NCBI GenBank assembly: GCA_012517855.1
Contig: JAAYUD010000096.1
Location: 1-64,000, forward strand
Direction of reading: 5' to 3'
From: Bacteroidales bacterium
GTDB taxonomy: Bacteria > Bacteroidota > Bacteroidia > Bacteroidales > Bacteroidaceae
DNA length: 64,000 bases
Shown here: in pieces, positions 24,920-34,500 of the stretch
Layout of the letters: each line of letters opens with the position of its first letter
How positions within the stretch are numbered: the stretch's first letter is position 1
The notes under the pieces: model-generated
What the model was told of the DNA's origin: nothing
What the model saw: only the letters and a program-made list of their open reading frames with translations
Databases searched by the model: none
Translations under genes and position numbers: made by a program

Positions 24920-26905
24920 TCACTTCTCTTGAGTAACCTTTATAAATCGGACTCCATGATAAGGGACCTTTGTTTTATAACATCCATCAAATATTCCAAT
25001 ATCTTGTTGCCTCCATAAATCTCTAACTTTAGCTTTTCCTTTGATACCAAGCGCTGAAAAATCTATTTTAAGATCATACAAACATCTTTGTACCTTTTCT
25101 CCTTCCTTTTGATTCCACAGAATGTAATATGGATCTATTTGAAAAAGTCCTACAGCATACGAACCATCGTATAACTTTTTATACCATATTTGTCCGTCAC
25201 GAGTCAGTATCTTTTTTGCCGGCGAAACGATAGAATCTTGATCCACGGCAATAACTTCATTATTAGTAAGCAGATTTAAAGTAAAATCATCCATATTTGC
25301 CATATCGCAACCAATTAACAAAGGTGCTGACAAAATAGACCACAACGAGATATGTGAATATTGTTCGTCGGCTGTCAGATAAGAATCATGAATATTTCCC
25401 CAAGGCTTGCCAAGTGTTCCAACAACCAGCATGTCAGGATCATTGTATTTTCCAGGGGCACTGGACTTAGCACAAACGTCTTGAAAACAACCAATAGCTG
25501 TGACGACATTCCACTCATCAGTAATATCGCGTGTGGTACGCCACTGATTACCTCCAGCTTCTTCTCCCCACTTCCATACGTTGGGAGCACCATAGCCTAT
25601 ACAATAAACAATATCCCTATTCACCTTATCTAAAGCTTTGCGCATGGTAATATATGGCTCTTGAATCGTTTTCTCCTCCGAATTTCTCTGCACACTCGAA
25701 TATCCACAATAGTCGTATTTCAGATAATCCACTCCTTGTGAAGCCCACGTCTTTGCATCTATATCCTCATGCTGATAGCTACCGATATAACCGCCACAAG
25801 TAGTTGGACCGGGAGAAGAGTAAATACCAAACTTCAACCCCAAAGAATGGATATAGTCAGTGAGGCCTCTAAAATCGGGAAACTTTTCATTCGCAAGAAT
25901 TTCTCCATTCTTTGTTCGATTCGCAGCTTCCCAACCATCGTCAATATTCACGTAATTCCATCCATAGTTGTATAATTTCTGATGCATCACACGAGCGGCA
26001 TCGCGCACTTTGCTGTCATCTACCGCAAGCGCCCAACAATTCCAACTATTCCATCCCATTGGAGGAGTCAACGCAATATCTTTACCAATCTTAATAGTAA
26101 TCGCTTTTTTATCTATTCCTTTTTTATTTGTAGCAGTCAGAACAACCTTATAATTCCCATCTTTAAGAGCAACTCCGGTAATTAAACCACTATTCGGATC
26201 TATACTAAGTCCTTCGGGTAAACCGGAGGCACTGAAAGTCATAGGGCGAATACCCGTTGTCATTACTCCCCATAAAAAGGGATTGCCTTTGCGTGCACCA
26301 TATACCAAGGGATTGTTGATACAAGGATTTTCACTCGCTGCAGGCGTGAGAATATACTTTTCTTTCTGAATAGTTTTTGGGACGGCAGGAATAGGCACAA
26401 TTTTATCTTTTGTTATAAATCTTACATTTAACCAATCGGCATGATCGTACATGATACCATCTCCGCACTCTTCAACTAAGAACAAGACTTCGCGGATACC
26501 CGACAGACTAACATTGAATTTCTTCGGAGCATCACCTTTCTTCATTATTCCACTTCTCCAGAGAATTTTCTTATCACCCAATATCTTGAACTGAAGATGC
26601 CCTGCAAAAAGATTATTGTCGTCTGCACCGGCTAAACCAGAAACAGAAAGAGCTTTACTATTTAAATCAAGAAGTATACGACTAATAGAATGGGCACCCA
26701 CTCCATGTTTATAAACGACACCCTTAACTTTAAGCGGAGTTCCCAACACGGACTTATTCATTTGCGGAGTACCCCAATCTTGAACATAATAGGCACTTTG
26801 TCCCAATTGATCCAACCAGACATATTTAAGATGTGAATTTCCTGTAGCAAAAGAGCTGTTAAAAGAAATCAACAAGATAAATCCCAAAAGTATATTAGTT
26901 CTCAT
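24920..26905 (-). CDS. GH27 alpha-galactosidase with NPCBM and Ig-like domains
   Basis: 661 residues with a signal peptide. Residues about 25-165 are an NPCBM-type carbohydrate-binding domain (VYKHGVGAHS, HADWLNVRF). Residues about 195-275 are a putative Ig domain (FSASGLPEGLSIDPNSGLITG). Residues about 280-660 are a full GH27 domain with TPPMGWNSWNCWA, NIDDGWE, YLKYDYCG (nucleophile D398), WRTTRD (acid/base D460) and YNDPDMLVVG. The added domains may anchor the enzyme on a large substrate, so this copy could act on polymer while the shorter GH27 trims oligosaccharides (inference). It is the first gene after the hairpin that follows the SusC-SusD-binding protein trio. Confidence 0.92.
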   Translation of the reverse strand: MRTNILLGFILLISFNSSFATGNSHLKYVWLDQLGQSAYYVQDWGTPQMNKSVLGTPLKVKGVVYKHGVGAHSISRILLDLNSKALSVSGLAGADDNNLFAGHLQFKILGDKKILWRSGIMKKGDAPKKFNVSLSGIREVLFLVEECGDGIMYDHADWLNVRFITKDKIVPIPAVPKTIQKEKYILTPAASENPCINNPLVYGARKGNPFLWGVMTTGIRPMTFSASGLPEGLSIDPNSGLITGVALKDGNYKVVLTATNKKGIDKKAITIKIGKDIALTPPMGWNSWNCWALAVDDSKVRDAARVMHQKLYNYGWNYVNIDDGWEAANRTKNGEILANEKFPDFRGLTDYIHSLGLKFGIYSSPGPTTCGGYIGSYQHEDIDAKTWASQGVDYLKYDYCGYSSVQRNSEEKTIQEPYITMRKALDKVNRDIVYCIGYGAPNVWKWGEEAGGNQWRTTRDITDEWNVVTAIGCFQDVCAKSSAPGKYNDPDMLVVGTLGKPWGNIHDSYLTADEQYSHISLWSILSAPLLIGCDMANMDDFTLNLLTNNEVIAVDQDSIVSPAKKILTRDGQIWYKKLYDGSYAVGLFQIDPYYILWNQKEGEKVQRCLYDLKIDFSALGIKGKAKVRDLWRQQDIGIFDGCYKTKVPYHGVRFIKVTQEK

Positions 26906-26928
26906 AAAAGTAACAATATAATATAAAG

Positions 26929-26971
26929 AAGGATAGCTGTTACAACAAACTTACTGATAACAGCCATCCTT
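26929..26971 (-). terminator. Intra-operon hairpin after the glycan-binding protein gene
   Basis: AAGGATAGCTGTTA pairs with TAACAGCCATCCTT (14 bp; the one mismatch is a G-U pair in the minus-strand RNA), with a 15-base loop. It begins 8 bases after the stop and is followed on the minus strand by TTTATATTATATTG. It probably reduces read-through into the enzyme genes, as the hairpin at 6329-6361 may do in the other unit. Confidence 0.7.
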
Positions 26972-26979
26972 TCCAAACA

Positions 26980-28098
26980 CTACTTCTCGGATAACCTAAA
27001 ATTATCAAAACTCATATCCACATTTTCATCGCTTTCGACTCTTATATTTAAAGAACCAGCACTCGATGCGTCGCTGGCACCCACAGGAAGAATCTTTTCA
27101 AACGGTATAGATATTGTCTGCCATGTACCATAATTTTGGACTGTAAAGCAATCGTTTCCAATAGCATTAGGAGCATGATTCCAATAAAAATAGATATAAA
27201 ACTTAGTACCTTTTATAGGATATCCCATATTCAATTCAAATTTCAACACATATTTATCTGGATGTTGTTCCATATCATCAGTATAGTTAAAACCATTGCT
27301 TGTAATATATAACCAACCGAAATCCACTGGATGAGTTGCATCCGCTAACAAACGGAGGAAATTACCGGATATCGGATATGGCCTTTGTTTTTTATTATGC
27401 TGATCCTGGACAATAAAACTTGAGCTATTGTCTCCAACGCCATCATAATCAGCAATCATCCATTTGTTATCCCGATAGCGTCCAGAACATATAGCATCTA
27501 CATTATACTTCGAATTATGTATTGATACTTGAGCATTCGACGCAGCATCAGCGGGGACTTTGGCTGTAATATAAGTATCGGTAGACTTAATAACAGGAGT
27601 TTCTTTATCTCCAAATTTCACCGTCGAATTCGAGCTATTCACTTCATAAAGTTGTAAATATTTACCATATATTTTTATTGTATCCCCAGGTTGAGTATAC
27701 TCACAAAACATTCCAGTCAGTTGCAAATCTGGAATATTCACTTTAAAACCGTAAGAGATATCACCCCCTTTTGATTTTAATGTAAGTTTGTCGTTTACCT
27801 GCTTTGGTATTTTTACCGGGACTTGCAAATACAACACACTATCTTCCGAATAAAAATCTTTAGGAAGGACTGAAACATCATTAAACATGACCGAGTCTAC
27901 AGAATTAAGATGAGCACCACTAATAGCAATCCAATCTCCCATACTTCCACTTGAAAGAGAAGTACTCAAATCTTTAATTGGAGTAACTTTATTAAAGACA
28001 GGAGCGACTTCGGAATCCTTATCACTACATGAACCAGCTATAAATATAAACAGCAGTCCGAATAGAATATATGTTATATTATCTTTTAATCGTTTCAT
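26980..28098 (-). CDS. IPT/TIG-containing surface glycan-binding lipoprotein
   Basis: 372 residues with a lipoprotein signal (LFIFIAGSC). Residues about 35-115 and 120-200 read like IPT/TIG Ig-like repeats (STSLSSGSMGDWIAISGAHL, MFCEYTQPGDTIKIYGKYL). The C-terminal part (about 210-372) resembles the binding domain of PUL surface glycan-binding proteins (WMIADYDGVGDN, VSFEKILP-like IPFEKILPVG, ending MSFDNFRLSEK). Third position after SusC and SusD is the classic place for such a protein. It would hold the polysaccharide at the cell surface; it is not an enzyme. Confidence 0.85.
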   Translation of the reverse strand: MKRLKDNITYILFGLLFIFIAGSCSDKDSEVAPVFNKVTPIKDLSTSLSSGSMGDWIAISGAHLNSVDSVMFNDVSVLPKDFYSEDSVLYLQVPVKIPKQVNDKLTLKSKGGDISYGFKVNIPDLQLTGMFCEYTQPGDTIKIYGKYLQLYEVNSSNSTVKFGDKETPVIKSTDTYITAKVPADAASNAQVSIHNSKYNVDAICSGRYRDNKWMIADYDGVGDNSSSFIVQDQHNKKQRPYPISGNFLRLLADATHPVDFGWLYITSNGFNYTDDMEQHPDKYVLKFELNMGYPIKGTKFYIYFYWNHAPNAIGNDCFTVQNYGTWQTISIPFEKILPVGASDASSAGSLNIRVESDENVDMSFDNFRLSEK

Positions 28099-28124
28099 AA
28101 TAATTATTTTAATAAAAGGTTAGA

Positions 28125-29855
28125 TTACCACCCTGGATTATTTTTATCAATATAAATATTCGTATTTACTTCATTTGCAGGAAGAGGCAACAACAAATGT
28201 TTCTTTTCGCGACGTTTCACATTACCATTTTCATCCAATCCGTCAATAGGACTGATTGAATTCATAGTTTGCAAGTAGATACCCCAGCGCAATAAATCGA
28301 ATCGACGTATACCTTCAGCCGCAAATTCTTTCGCTCTTTCTTGTAATATGTAAGACCTAAAATATTCCTGATTAGCCGTGATAAGGGTTTGTCCCATTTT
28401 AACACCAGACACTAAAGGACTCTTGTTCCGACTATTCAGTTTTTCCACTTGTTGAATAGCGTATTGCGATGGCGTTCCATTTACTTCATTGTCAGCCTCT
28501 GCATAGAGAAGCAAAACCTCTGCATAGCGCATGAATGGGAAATTGAAGTCAGTTCTATTACCGGTGAGAGGCGCACTAACTTGTCTAAATTTCATCAACT
28601 TAGAACCATACAAGTGAGCATCGTATCTGAGCTCATCAGTAGGTTGATATCCATCTAATCCTAATCTAACTTTTACGCTATCTTTAGCAGGATAGTAGCA
28701 ATAATATAATTTCCCTTGATATTCACTATATGGATATCTGTGAATGACTCCCCAGGTTATTCGATCGTCGCCATCATCAAATGTCTGATACCAATGATCT
28801 CTCTGAACATAATAACCATCCGTAAGGTATGTAGCCCCATCTGCTGTATACCAATAACCCGCATAATCTGTAGCTACATAATTGCTCAAATCATCGTTTC
28901 CAGCCAATGTCTGCAAGGTAAAGATAAACTCTTTTCCATTCTTGCTCGAAACATCCCACAGTGTTTTTTGAGATGGGTAAAGATCAAACTCTCCAGAATC
29001 AATCACTTCTTTGGCTTTGTCCATACCCAACTTATAATATGCTTTGGAATCAAACTCCTCGTATCCGGCGACTTGATCTTTAGAAAATGTCTGCCAGGAT
29101 GGATAAGGGACTCTAATATGATTTCCATCAGCATCTTTCGTATAGGCAGGTCCCCCCATAACAGATATTTGACTTCCCGCAGCCATAGACGCAGAACCAA
29201 TAGTACAATAGACCTTTGCCAATAATGCTCGAGCGGCTCCACGGCATACATGACCAGACTGATAAGAAGCATCCTGACGTGTATACAAGTGTTCTTCTGC
29301 AGCTTTCAGCTCGCTAATGATATAGTCATAGACATCTTTCACCGAAGAACGCGGTTTATAAAAATCAGCACCCTCAGAAACACTATAAGTATACAAAGGA
29401 AGTGGCCCATAGAACTGAACTAAGTTAAAATAAGACCAAGCTGTTAAAAACTCCAGCTCACCAACAGCATTATTTTTCACTTTTTCTGCGAGATCCATCT
29501 TCTTAATTAAAGAAGCATGATATTGTGCTCTATGAATCGCTTGATAATAATAGATCCAAAAGTTATTCACACTGCCATTTTCATAAAAATTACCAGCGCC
29601 CATATCTGTAAAAGCCCACGTAGGTCCCGTTTGGTAATCCGTATCAAAGTTTACTACCGTATGATAGTTTCCCCATTGAAAGGGATAAGCCAATACCGTA
29701 TATGCTCCCGAAACAAGTTCTGAATAACTTTTATTTGAGACTAATTCATCACCGGAAACGAATGTGTATACCTTTTCGTCTAACAAATTAGAACAAGAAG
29801 AAGTTGTTAAAACGGCAAGAGCAACTACGGCATATTTAATAAAATTAGATTTCAT
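28125..29855 (-). CDS. SusD/RagB-family outer-membrane lipoprotein
   Basis: 576 residues, with lipobox LAVLTTSSC and the SusD fold signature: ELEFLTAWSYFNLVQFYGPLPLYT (about 135-158), RGAARALLAKVY, FPFMRYAEVLLLYAEA, and the C-terminal ERAKEFAAEGIRRFDLLRWG ending in KNNPGW. It forms the surface lid of the adjacent SusC channel. It starts 25 bases after the SusC stop and has low similarity to the other SusD here. The two pairs are therefore likely to take up different oligosaccharides, or arrived separately. Confidence 0.95.
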   Translation of the reverse strand: MKSNFIKYAVVALAVLTTSSCSNLLDEKVYTFVSGDELVSNKSYSELVSGAYTVLAYPFQWGNYHTVVNFDTDYQTGPTWAFTDMGAGNFYENGSVNNFWIYYYQAIHRAQYHASLIKKMDLAEKVKNNAVGELEFLTAWSYFNLVQFYGPLPLYTYSVSEGADFYKPRSSVKDVYDYIISELKAAEEHLYTRQDASYQSGHVCRGAARALLAKVYCTIGSASMAAGSQISVMGGPAYTKDADGNHIRVPYPSWQTFSKDQVAGYEEFDSKAYYKLGMDKAKEVIDSGEFDLYPSQKTLWDVSSKNGKEFIFTLQTLAGNDDLSNYVATDYAGYWYTADGATYLTDGYYVQRDHWYQTFDDGDDRITWGVIHRYPYSEYQGKLYYCYYPAKDSVKVRLGLDGYQPTDELRYDAHLYGSKLMKFRQVSAPLTGNRTDFNFPFMRYAEVLLLYAEADNEVNGTPSQYAIQQVEKLNSRNKSPLVSGVKMGQTLITANQEYFRSYILQERAKEFAAEGIRRFDLLRWGIYLQTMNSISPIDGLDENGNVKRREKKHLLLPLPANEVNTNIYIDKNNPGW

Positions 29856-29880
29856 TTCTTCAATTTTTAAATCAAATTAG

Positions 29881-32800
29881 TTAGAAAGATAATTGTACAC
29901 CAAGATTGAAAGTTCTCGCACTTGGATAAGAATCCATATCAACGCCACGACGGGTTGGGTCACTACCAAAAGCATTTACATCAGGATCATACCAACGATA
30001 CTTGGTGATAGTAAACAAATTGTTCACGGAGAATGTAATATTAACCGTTTCAACACCTTCTATAGGATTGTTGAAACGATATCCCATCGTAATATTCTTC
30101 ATCCGTAAGAAAGAGCCATTTTCGACGAAACGATCAGAGGCTTTCAATGCCCTAGTATAAGTAATATCGGCACGTGGGAATTGAGCATTTTTTCTATTCG
30201 TATCGGTCCAGCGGTTGTCCCAAACAAACTTAGGCATATTACTAGTCCCAGACATATCATAACCTACTAAATTTGCATTCAATATATCATTTCCTTGAAT
30301 ACCCTGAATAAAGAAACTTAACGTAAAATCTTTATACGTAAAAGTATTGGTCAAACCATAAATAAAATCAGGGTTTGTATTGCCGATCACCACTTTGTCG
30401 CGGCTGTCAATGGTGCCATTATGGTCAATATCTTTATATTTTACCTGACCAATCATACTCCGGACAACATTGTCTGCAGCATCTTTATATTGAGGATTAG
30501 CCCGAACTTCCGCTTCATTATCGAAGTAACCATCTTCTTTGTATCCATATATTGTACCCATAGACATTCCATTACGACGAATGAACATACTTTCTAACCC
30601 CCAACATACATCTGAGAACTGATCTGCAGGAAGATTACATACTTTATTTTTATTAAACGAAATATTAGCATCAATTTTCCACATAAAACGCCTATTATTA
30701 ACAGGGATGAAATTTCCTGTGATTTCCAAACCGCTATTTTTAATATTCGAATAATTGGAGGGGACAGTATTAAATCCAGTGGAGTAAGGTATATATAAGT
30801 TTTGCAATAAGCCTGTCGTATTTTTACGATAATAGTCAATTACGAAATTCACTCTATTGTTTAAAATCGACATATCTAAACCGACATTATACTGCTTCGT
30901 ATTTTCCCATTTCAAATTTGGAGCAGCAGGGCCCGCCCAACGATCTTCAGCATATCCACCAGAGAGCACTCCATTATAAGTGTAAGGATATGCTACCATT
31001 TGAGAACGTGTTGAATAAGAATTAATACTTTGATTACCGGTCTCACCATAACCGATACGCAATTTCAGGTTATCAAAGAAATTAAGTTTCTTAATGAAAC
31101 TCTCTTCCGACAATCTCCAAGCAAACGCTCCTGAATAGAAATCAGCCCATCTGTGGAAAGCCAAACGGCTGGAGCCATCGCGACGCCATGATGCCGTAAA
31201 CAAATATTTATCCATCAAAATGTAGTTTGCACGAGCTAAATAAGACATTAAACTGCTGCGTCCTCTACTCGAAGAAGGAGTATCGTACTTAGTTGCCCCA
31301 CCCATGTCATATTCTTCATTAATATCAGTGGCAAAACCAGAGCCGGACATTGACTTGCCACCCCAATCGACTTTTTCATAAGTAGTACCAAGTACAGCGT
31401 CCACATGATGAATGCCAAAATTTTTATTGAAAGATAAGGTCGTTTCTGAAGACATACTTTGATACCAATAATCAGACTGCGAGGCATAACCATTTATAGG
31501 TGTTACACCACCTTGAATATATCTATTATAATATTGATCCCTCTTGGACTGACTATATCCATACCCGAAACTTTCTTTCAAATTTAAGAAATCAAAGAAA
31601 TTGATTTGCCCATAAGTAGAGTTGTAGAAATCTATTGACTCCAATATATTTTTTGCTGTCTGCGCATAAAGATACGGATTAGAACGGCTATTTCCATAAT
31701 CCTCCGAAAAGCCGGAAGGGTGGTCAGGGTCGTAAATACCTTTAGTTGGAGTGAAAGAGATGGCATCGTTGATAATGCCAAATGTCTCAGAATTCGTTCT
31801 CGTCATACGGTTTTGAGACTTAGATGCAGTTAAGAAGTTACCGAACTGAAACCATTTAGTCACTTTTCTTTCTATATTCGAACGTATATTATAACGTTTG
31901 TAATAAGAATTGACAATGATACCCTGCTGATCTAATGCTCCTATTGAAAATGTATAAGAACCTTTCTGATCACCACCGGACAAACCTAAATTATAGTCTT
32001 GTGTAAAAGCGGTATGGAATATTTGATCTTGCCAATTGGTATTGAAACACCATTGCTTACCATTCGCAAAATAACCGGTTCTATAATCGTCTGGGCTACC
32101 ATTATAAGTACTATCGGTTCGAGCAATAATTTGCCCAGTTGCCGGATCGGTGACAGTTCTAAAAGTCCATCTTCCGGGAACAGGATAAGGCAATAGATTA
32201 TCCGGAGTATATTCACCACCATCGTATGTATATTTATTACGCGCTTCTTCATTTCTAAATTCAGCGTATGTACCGGCATCCAATACCTTCATCTTCTTAA
32301 TAGCATTTGTAATGGAGTAGTTCGCACTGAATTCGACTTTAGTTTTTTCTCCCAATTTACCACGTTTAGTCGTAATAAGAACAACACCATTAGCCCCACG
32401 AGAACCATAAATCGCCGTAGCCGAGGCATCTTTCAATACTTCAATAGACTCTACATCACGAGGATTCAAAAAGCTCAAAGGATTATTGGTCTGTTTAGTA
32501 GCATAGTCAGTGCCTGGAGCAGATCCTGTATTAAACGGTACACCGTCGACTACATACAAAGGTTCTGCAGACGTAGTGAAAGAGTTTGCTCCACGAATCT
32601 GAATACTGATCCCTGCCCCAGGAGCTCCATCGGATTGCATAACTTGTACACCGGCAATTTTTCCCTGTAAAGCCTGATTAACATTAACAGGGTTTGTCTT
32701 TAGCAACTCATCCCCTTTAATAGAAGCGACAGAACCGGTTAAATCCCTTTTCTTCACAGTTCCATAGCCAATTGCAACGACTTCTCCTAAAGTAGTCACT

Positions 32801-33132
32801 TCTTCTTGCATGTGCACAGTCAAAGATTTATGCCCATTAACAACGACCATCTTTGTTTTATATCCAATACACGAGAATTTCAACACAGATTTCTGAACGT
32901 TCTTCACAGAAATTGAAAACCGTCCATCCATATCGGACATTGTACCATTCTTTGCCCCCATCTCTACTATAGAGACGCCATTAAAAGGAGAATCTTTTTC
33001 ATCTAAAACCACTCCCTTTACCACTGTTTCTTGTGAGAACACAGAAGGAAGACAAAATAGAAGCAGAAAGACTGATAGTATACCAACTTTCAGTACTTCA
33101 CAACAATAAAAACTTTTCTTTTTGATTTTCAT
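29881..33132 (-). CDS. SusC/RagA-family TonB-dependent transporter
   Basis: 1083 residues. Signal peptide, carboxypeptidase-like domain (VKGVVLDEKDSPFNGVSIV), TonB-box-like EVVAIGYGTVKKRDLTGSV, plug (GKIAGVQVMQSDGAPG, IQIRGANSFTTSAEPLYVVDGVPF, ESIEVLKDASATAIYGSRGANGVV) and a barrel ending FNLGVQLSF. First gene of a 12-gene unit that runs without a gap above 92 bases to the terminator at 13062. It imports the degraded glycan through the outer membrane. The 321-base upstream region probably holds its promoter and a long leader. Confidence 0.95.
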   Translation of the reverse strand: MKIKKKSFYCCEVLKVGILSVFLLLFCLPSVFSQETVVKGVVLDEKDSPFNGVSIVEMGAKNGTMSDMDGRFSISVKNVQKSVLKFSCIGYKTKMVVVNGHKSLTVHMQEEVTTLGEVVAIGYGTVKKRDLTGSVASIKGDELLKTNPVNVNQALQGKIAGVQVMQSDGAPGAGISIQIRGANSFTTSAEPLYVVDGVPFNTGSAPGTDYATKQTNNPLSFLNPRDVESIEVLKDASATAIYGSRGANGVVLITTKRGKLGEKTKVEFSANYSITNAIKKMKVLDAGTYAEFRNEEARNKYTYDGGEYTPDNLLPYPVPGRWTFRTVTDPATGQIIARTDSTYNGSPDDYRTGYFANGKQWCFNTNWQDQIFHTAFTQDYNLGLSGGDQKGSYTFSIGALDQQGIIVNSYYKRYNIRSNIERKVTKWFQFGNFLTASKSQNRMTRTNSETFGIINDAISFTPTKGIYDPDHPSGFSEDYGNSRSNPYLYAQTAKNILESIDFYNSTYGQINFFDFLNLKESFGYGYSQSKRDQYYNRYIQGGVTPINGYASQSDYWYQSMSSETTLSFNKNFGIHHVDAVLGTTYEKVDWGGKSMSGSGFATDINEEYDMGGATKYDTPSSSRGRSSLMSYLARANYILMDKYLFTASWRRDGSSRLAFHRWADFYSGAFAWRLSEESFIKKLNFFDNLKLRIGYGETGNQSINSYSTRSQMVAYPYTYNGVLSGGYAEDRWAGPAAPNLKWENTKQYNVGLDMSILNNRVNFVIDYYRKNTTGLLQNLYIPYSTGFNTVPSNYSNIKNSGLEITGNFIPVNNRRFMWKIDANISFNKNKVCNLPADQFSDVCWGLESMFIRRNGMSMGTIYGYKEDGYFDNEAEVRANPQYKDAADNVVRSMIGQVKYKDIDHNGTIDSRDKVVIGNTNPDFIYGLTNTFTYKDFTLSFFIQGIQGNDILNANLVGYDMSGTSNMPKFVWDNRWTDTNRKNAQFPRADITYTRALKASDRFVENGSFLRMKNITMGYRFNNPIEGVETVNITFSVNNLFTITKYRWYDPDVNAFGSDPTRRGVDMDSYPSARTFNLGVQLSF

Positions 33133-33453
33133 AATAAGAATTTTGCATTACAAATATTAAACTTCCATATACATAAACATTTTAGGAATATCCAACCCAA
33201 TATTTCCACGAAATAGAATTCCCGGAAATTAAAAGTGCACTATTCAGAGAATATCAATATTTAATTTAATTAACCACAAAAAGCAAATGCAATTTAACAA
33301 TACAAAAACACATACAATAAATAAATAACTAAATAACAGTATATTATGTATAAATCAAATTTTAAACAAAGCATCAAGATTCCTGTTTAAAAAGCGCATA
33401 CAAAGCTATTTAAACAATATTTCAATAATGTTGCTACTATGTTACAAAATGAT
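33133..33453. other. 321-bp AT-rich leader/promoter region of the 20-kb operon
   Basis: No gene is supported. A hairpin at 33385-33415 (GTTTAAAAAGC / GCTATTTAAAC, one mismatch) may be a weak terminator for the permease gene. It overlaps a possible minus-strand -7 box, TAGCTTTG (33401-33408), which would give a leader of about 260 bases before SusC. No convincing -33 element or operator was seen. Confidence 0.5.
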
Positions 33454-34464
33454 TTAGTTTGCTCCTGAAAGAATAATAAGAGCCAGTCCTAAAGCATACA
33501 GAACAAACATAAGCACCAATAAAGTATTAACCGTTTTACTTCTATGAGAAAACTCATGCCATACAAAAACACCCCAAAAAGCGGCAATCATAGGAGCCCC
33601 TTGCCCTAGAGCATAAGATATAGCAGGACTAGCCTTGCCCGCAGAGATATAACTCAAAGATGTACCAAGCGCCCAAATAATGCCACCTAATATTCCTACG
33701 CTATGCAATTTTAATGGAGCAGAAAAATAAGTTTTATAGCTAACAGGAAGTCCAACAAATGGCTTCTTCATCAAAACAGAATTAAAAACAAAGTTACTCA
33801 AGAACACGCCGATTGAAAAGACAAAAATAGCAGAATAGGGTGTCATCATACCAACTGCCGGCGATTCAAAATTCTGAACATCCATACCCTTTATTACAAA
33901 TCTATAAAACAAGGACATTAAAACACCGGCAACTAAAGCTACAACAACGCCTTTTCTGTTAGCACTTTTTTCTATAGAGTTTGTTTGCGTCTTACCAGAT
34001 GCAACTCCATTACAAATAATGGCAATTGTTATTAGCACAACTCCACTAAAAAGCAAAATAGGGTTTCCTCCCGGAATTCCTATATAATTTATAATTACAC
34101 CAAGCACCAATGCTATTCCAACCCCCAAAGGAAAGGCCACTGCCATACCTGCCAATGAAATTGAAGCAGATAGCAGAATATTAGAAGCATTAAATATAAT
34201 ACCTCCAAGCAGAACCCACATAACACTTTGCAGAGAAACTTGAAGTAAATCTTGAACAAATGGTCTCCCCATCTCTCCATGGCTACCCATCGTAAAGCCA
34301 AGCAAGACAGTAAACAAGACCATTCCAATCACATAGTCCCAATAATAAAGCTCATACCGCCAATTGCTAGAGACTAATTTTTGTGTATTACCCCACGACC
34401 CCCAACAGATCATTGTAATCACACAAAAAAGAACAGCAATCAAGTAACTACTAACTGTAAACAT
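33454..34464 (-). CDS. Sugar permease of the GRP/DMT superfamily (RbsU/RusT-like)
   Basis: 336 residues with about ten hydrophobic helices and no signal cleavage site, so an inner-membrane permease. The wording (CWGSWGNTQKL, YYWDYVIGMVLFT, GGIIFNASNILLSASISLAGMAVAFPLGVGIALVLG, SYALGQGAPMIAAFWGVFVWHEF) fits the glucose/ribose uptake (GRP/RbsU) branch of the drug/metabolite transporter superfamily, often misnamed multidrug permease. It is the last gene of the unit, 36 bases after the ribokinase gene. Uptake of a pentose such as ribose into the cytoplasm is the natural reading. Confidence 0.82.
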   Translation of the reverse strand: MFTVSSYLIAVLFCVITMICWGSWGNTQKLVSSNWRYELYYWDYVIGMVLFTVLLGFTMGSHGEMGRPFVQDLLQVSLQSVMWVLLGGIIFNASNILLSASISLAGMAVAFPLGVGIALVLGVIINYIGIPGGNPILLFSGVVLITIAIICNGVASGKTQTNSIEKSANRKGVVVALVAGVLMSLFYRFVIKGMDVQNFESPAVGMMTPYSAIFVFSIGVFLSNFVFNSVLMKKPFVGLPVSYKTYFSAPLKLHSVGILGGIIWALGTSLSYISAGKASPAISYALGQGAPMIAAFWGVFVWHEFSHRSKTVNTLLVLMFVLYALGLALIILSGAN

Positions 34465-34500
34465 AACATTAGATATTTATAAATGATCAACAAATAAAAT

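Noticed and set aside
33385-33415. Strong terminator after the permease gene
   Set aside because: The stem is AT-rich with a mismatch and is not followed by a T-run on the minus strand. It is kept only as a note in the intergenic entry.
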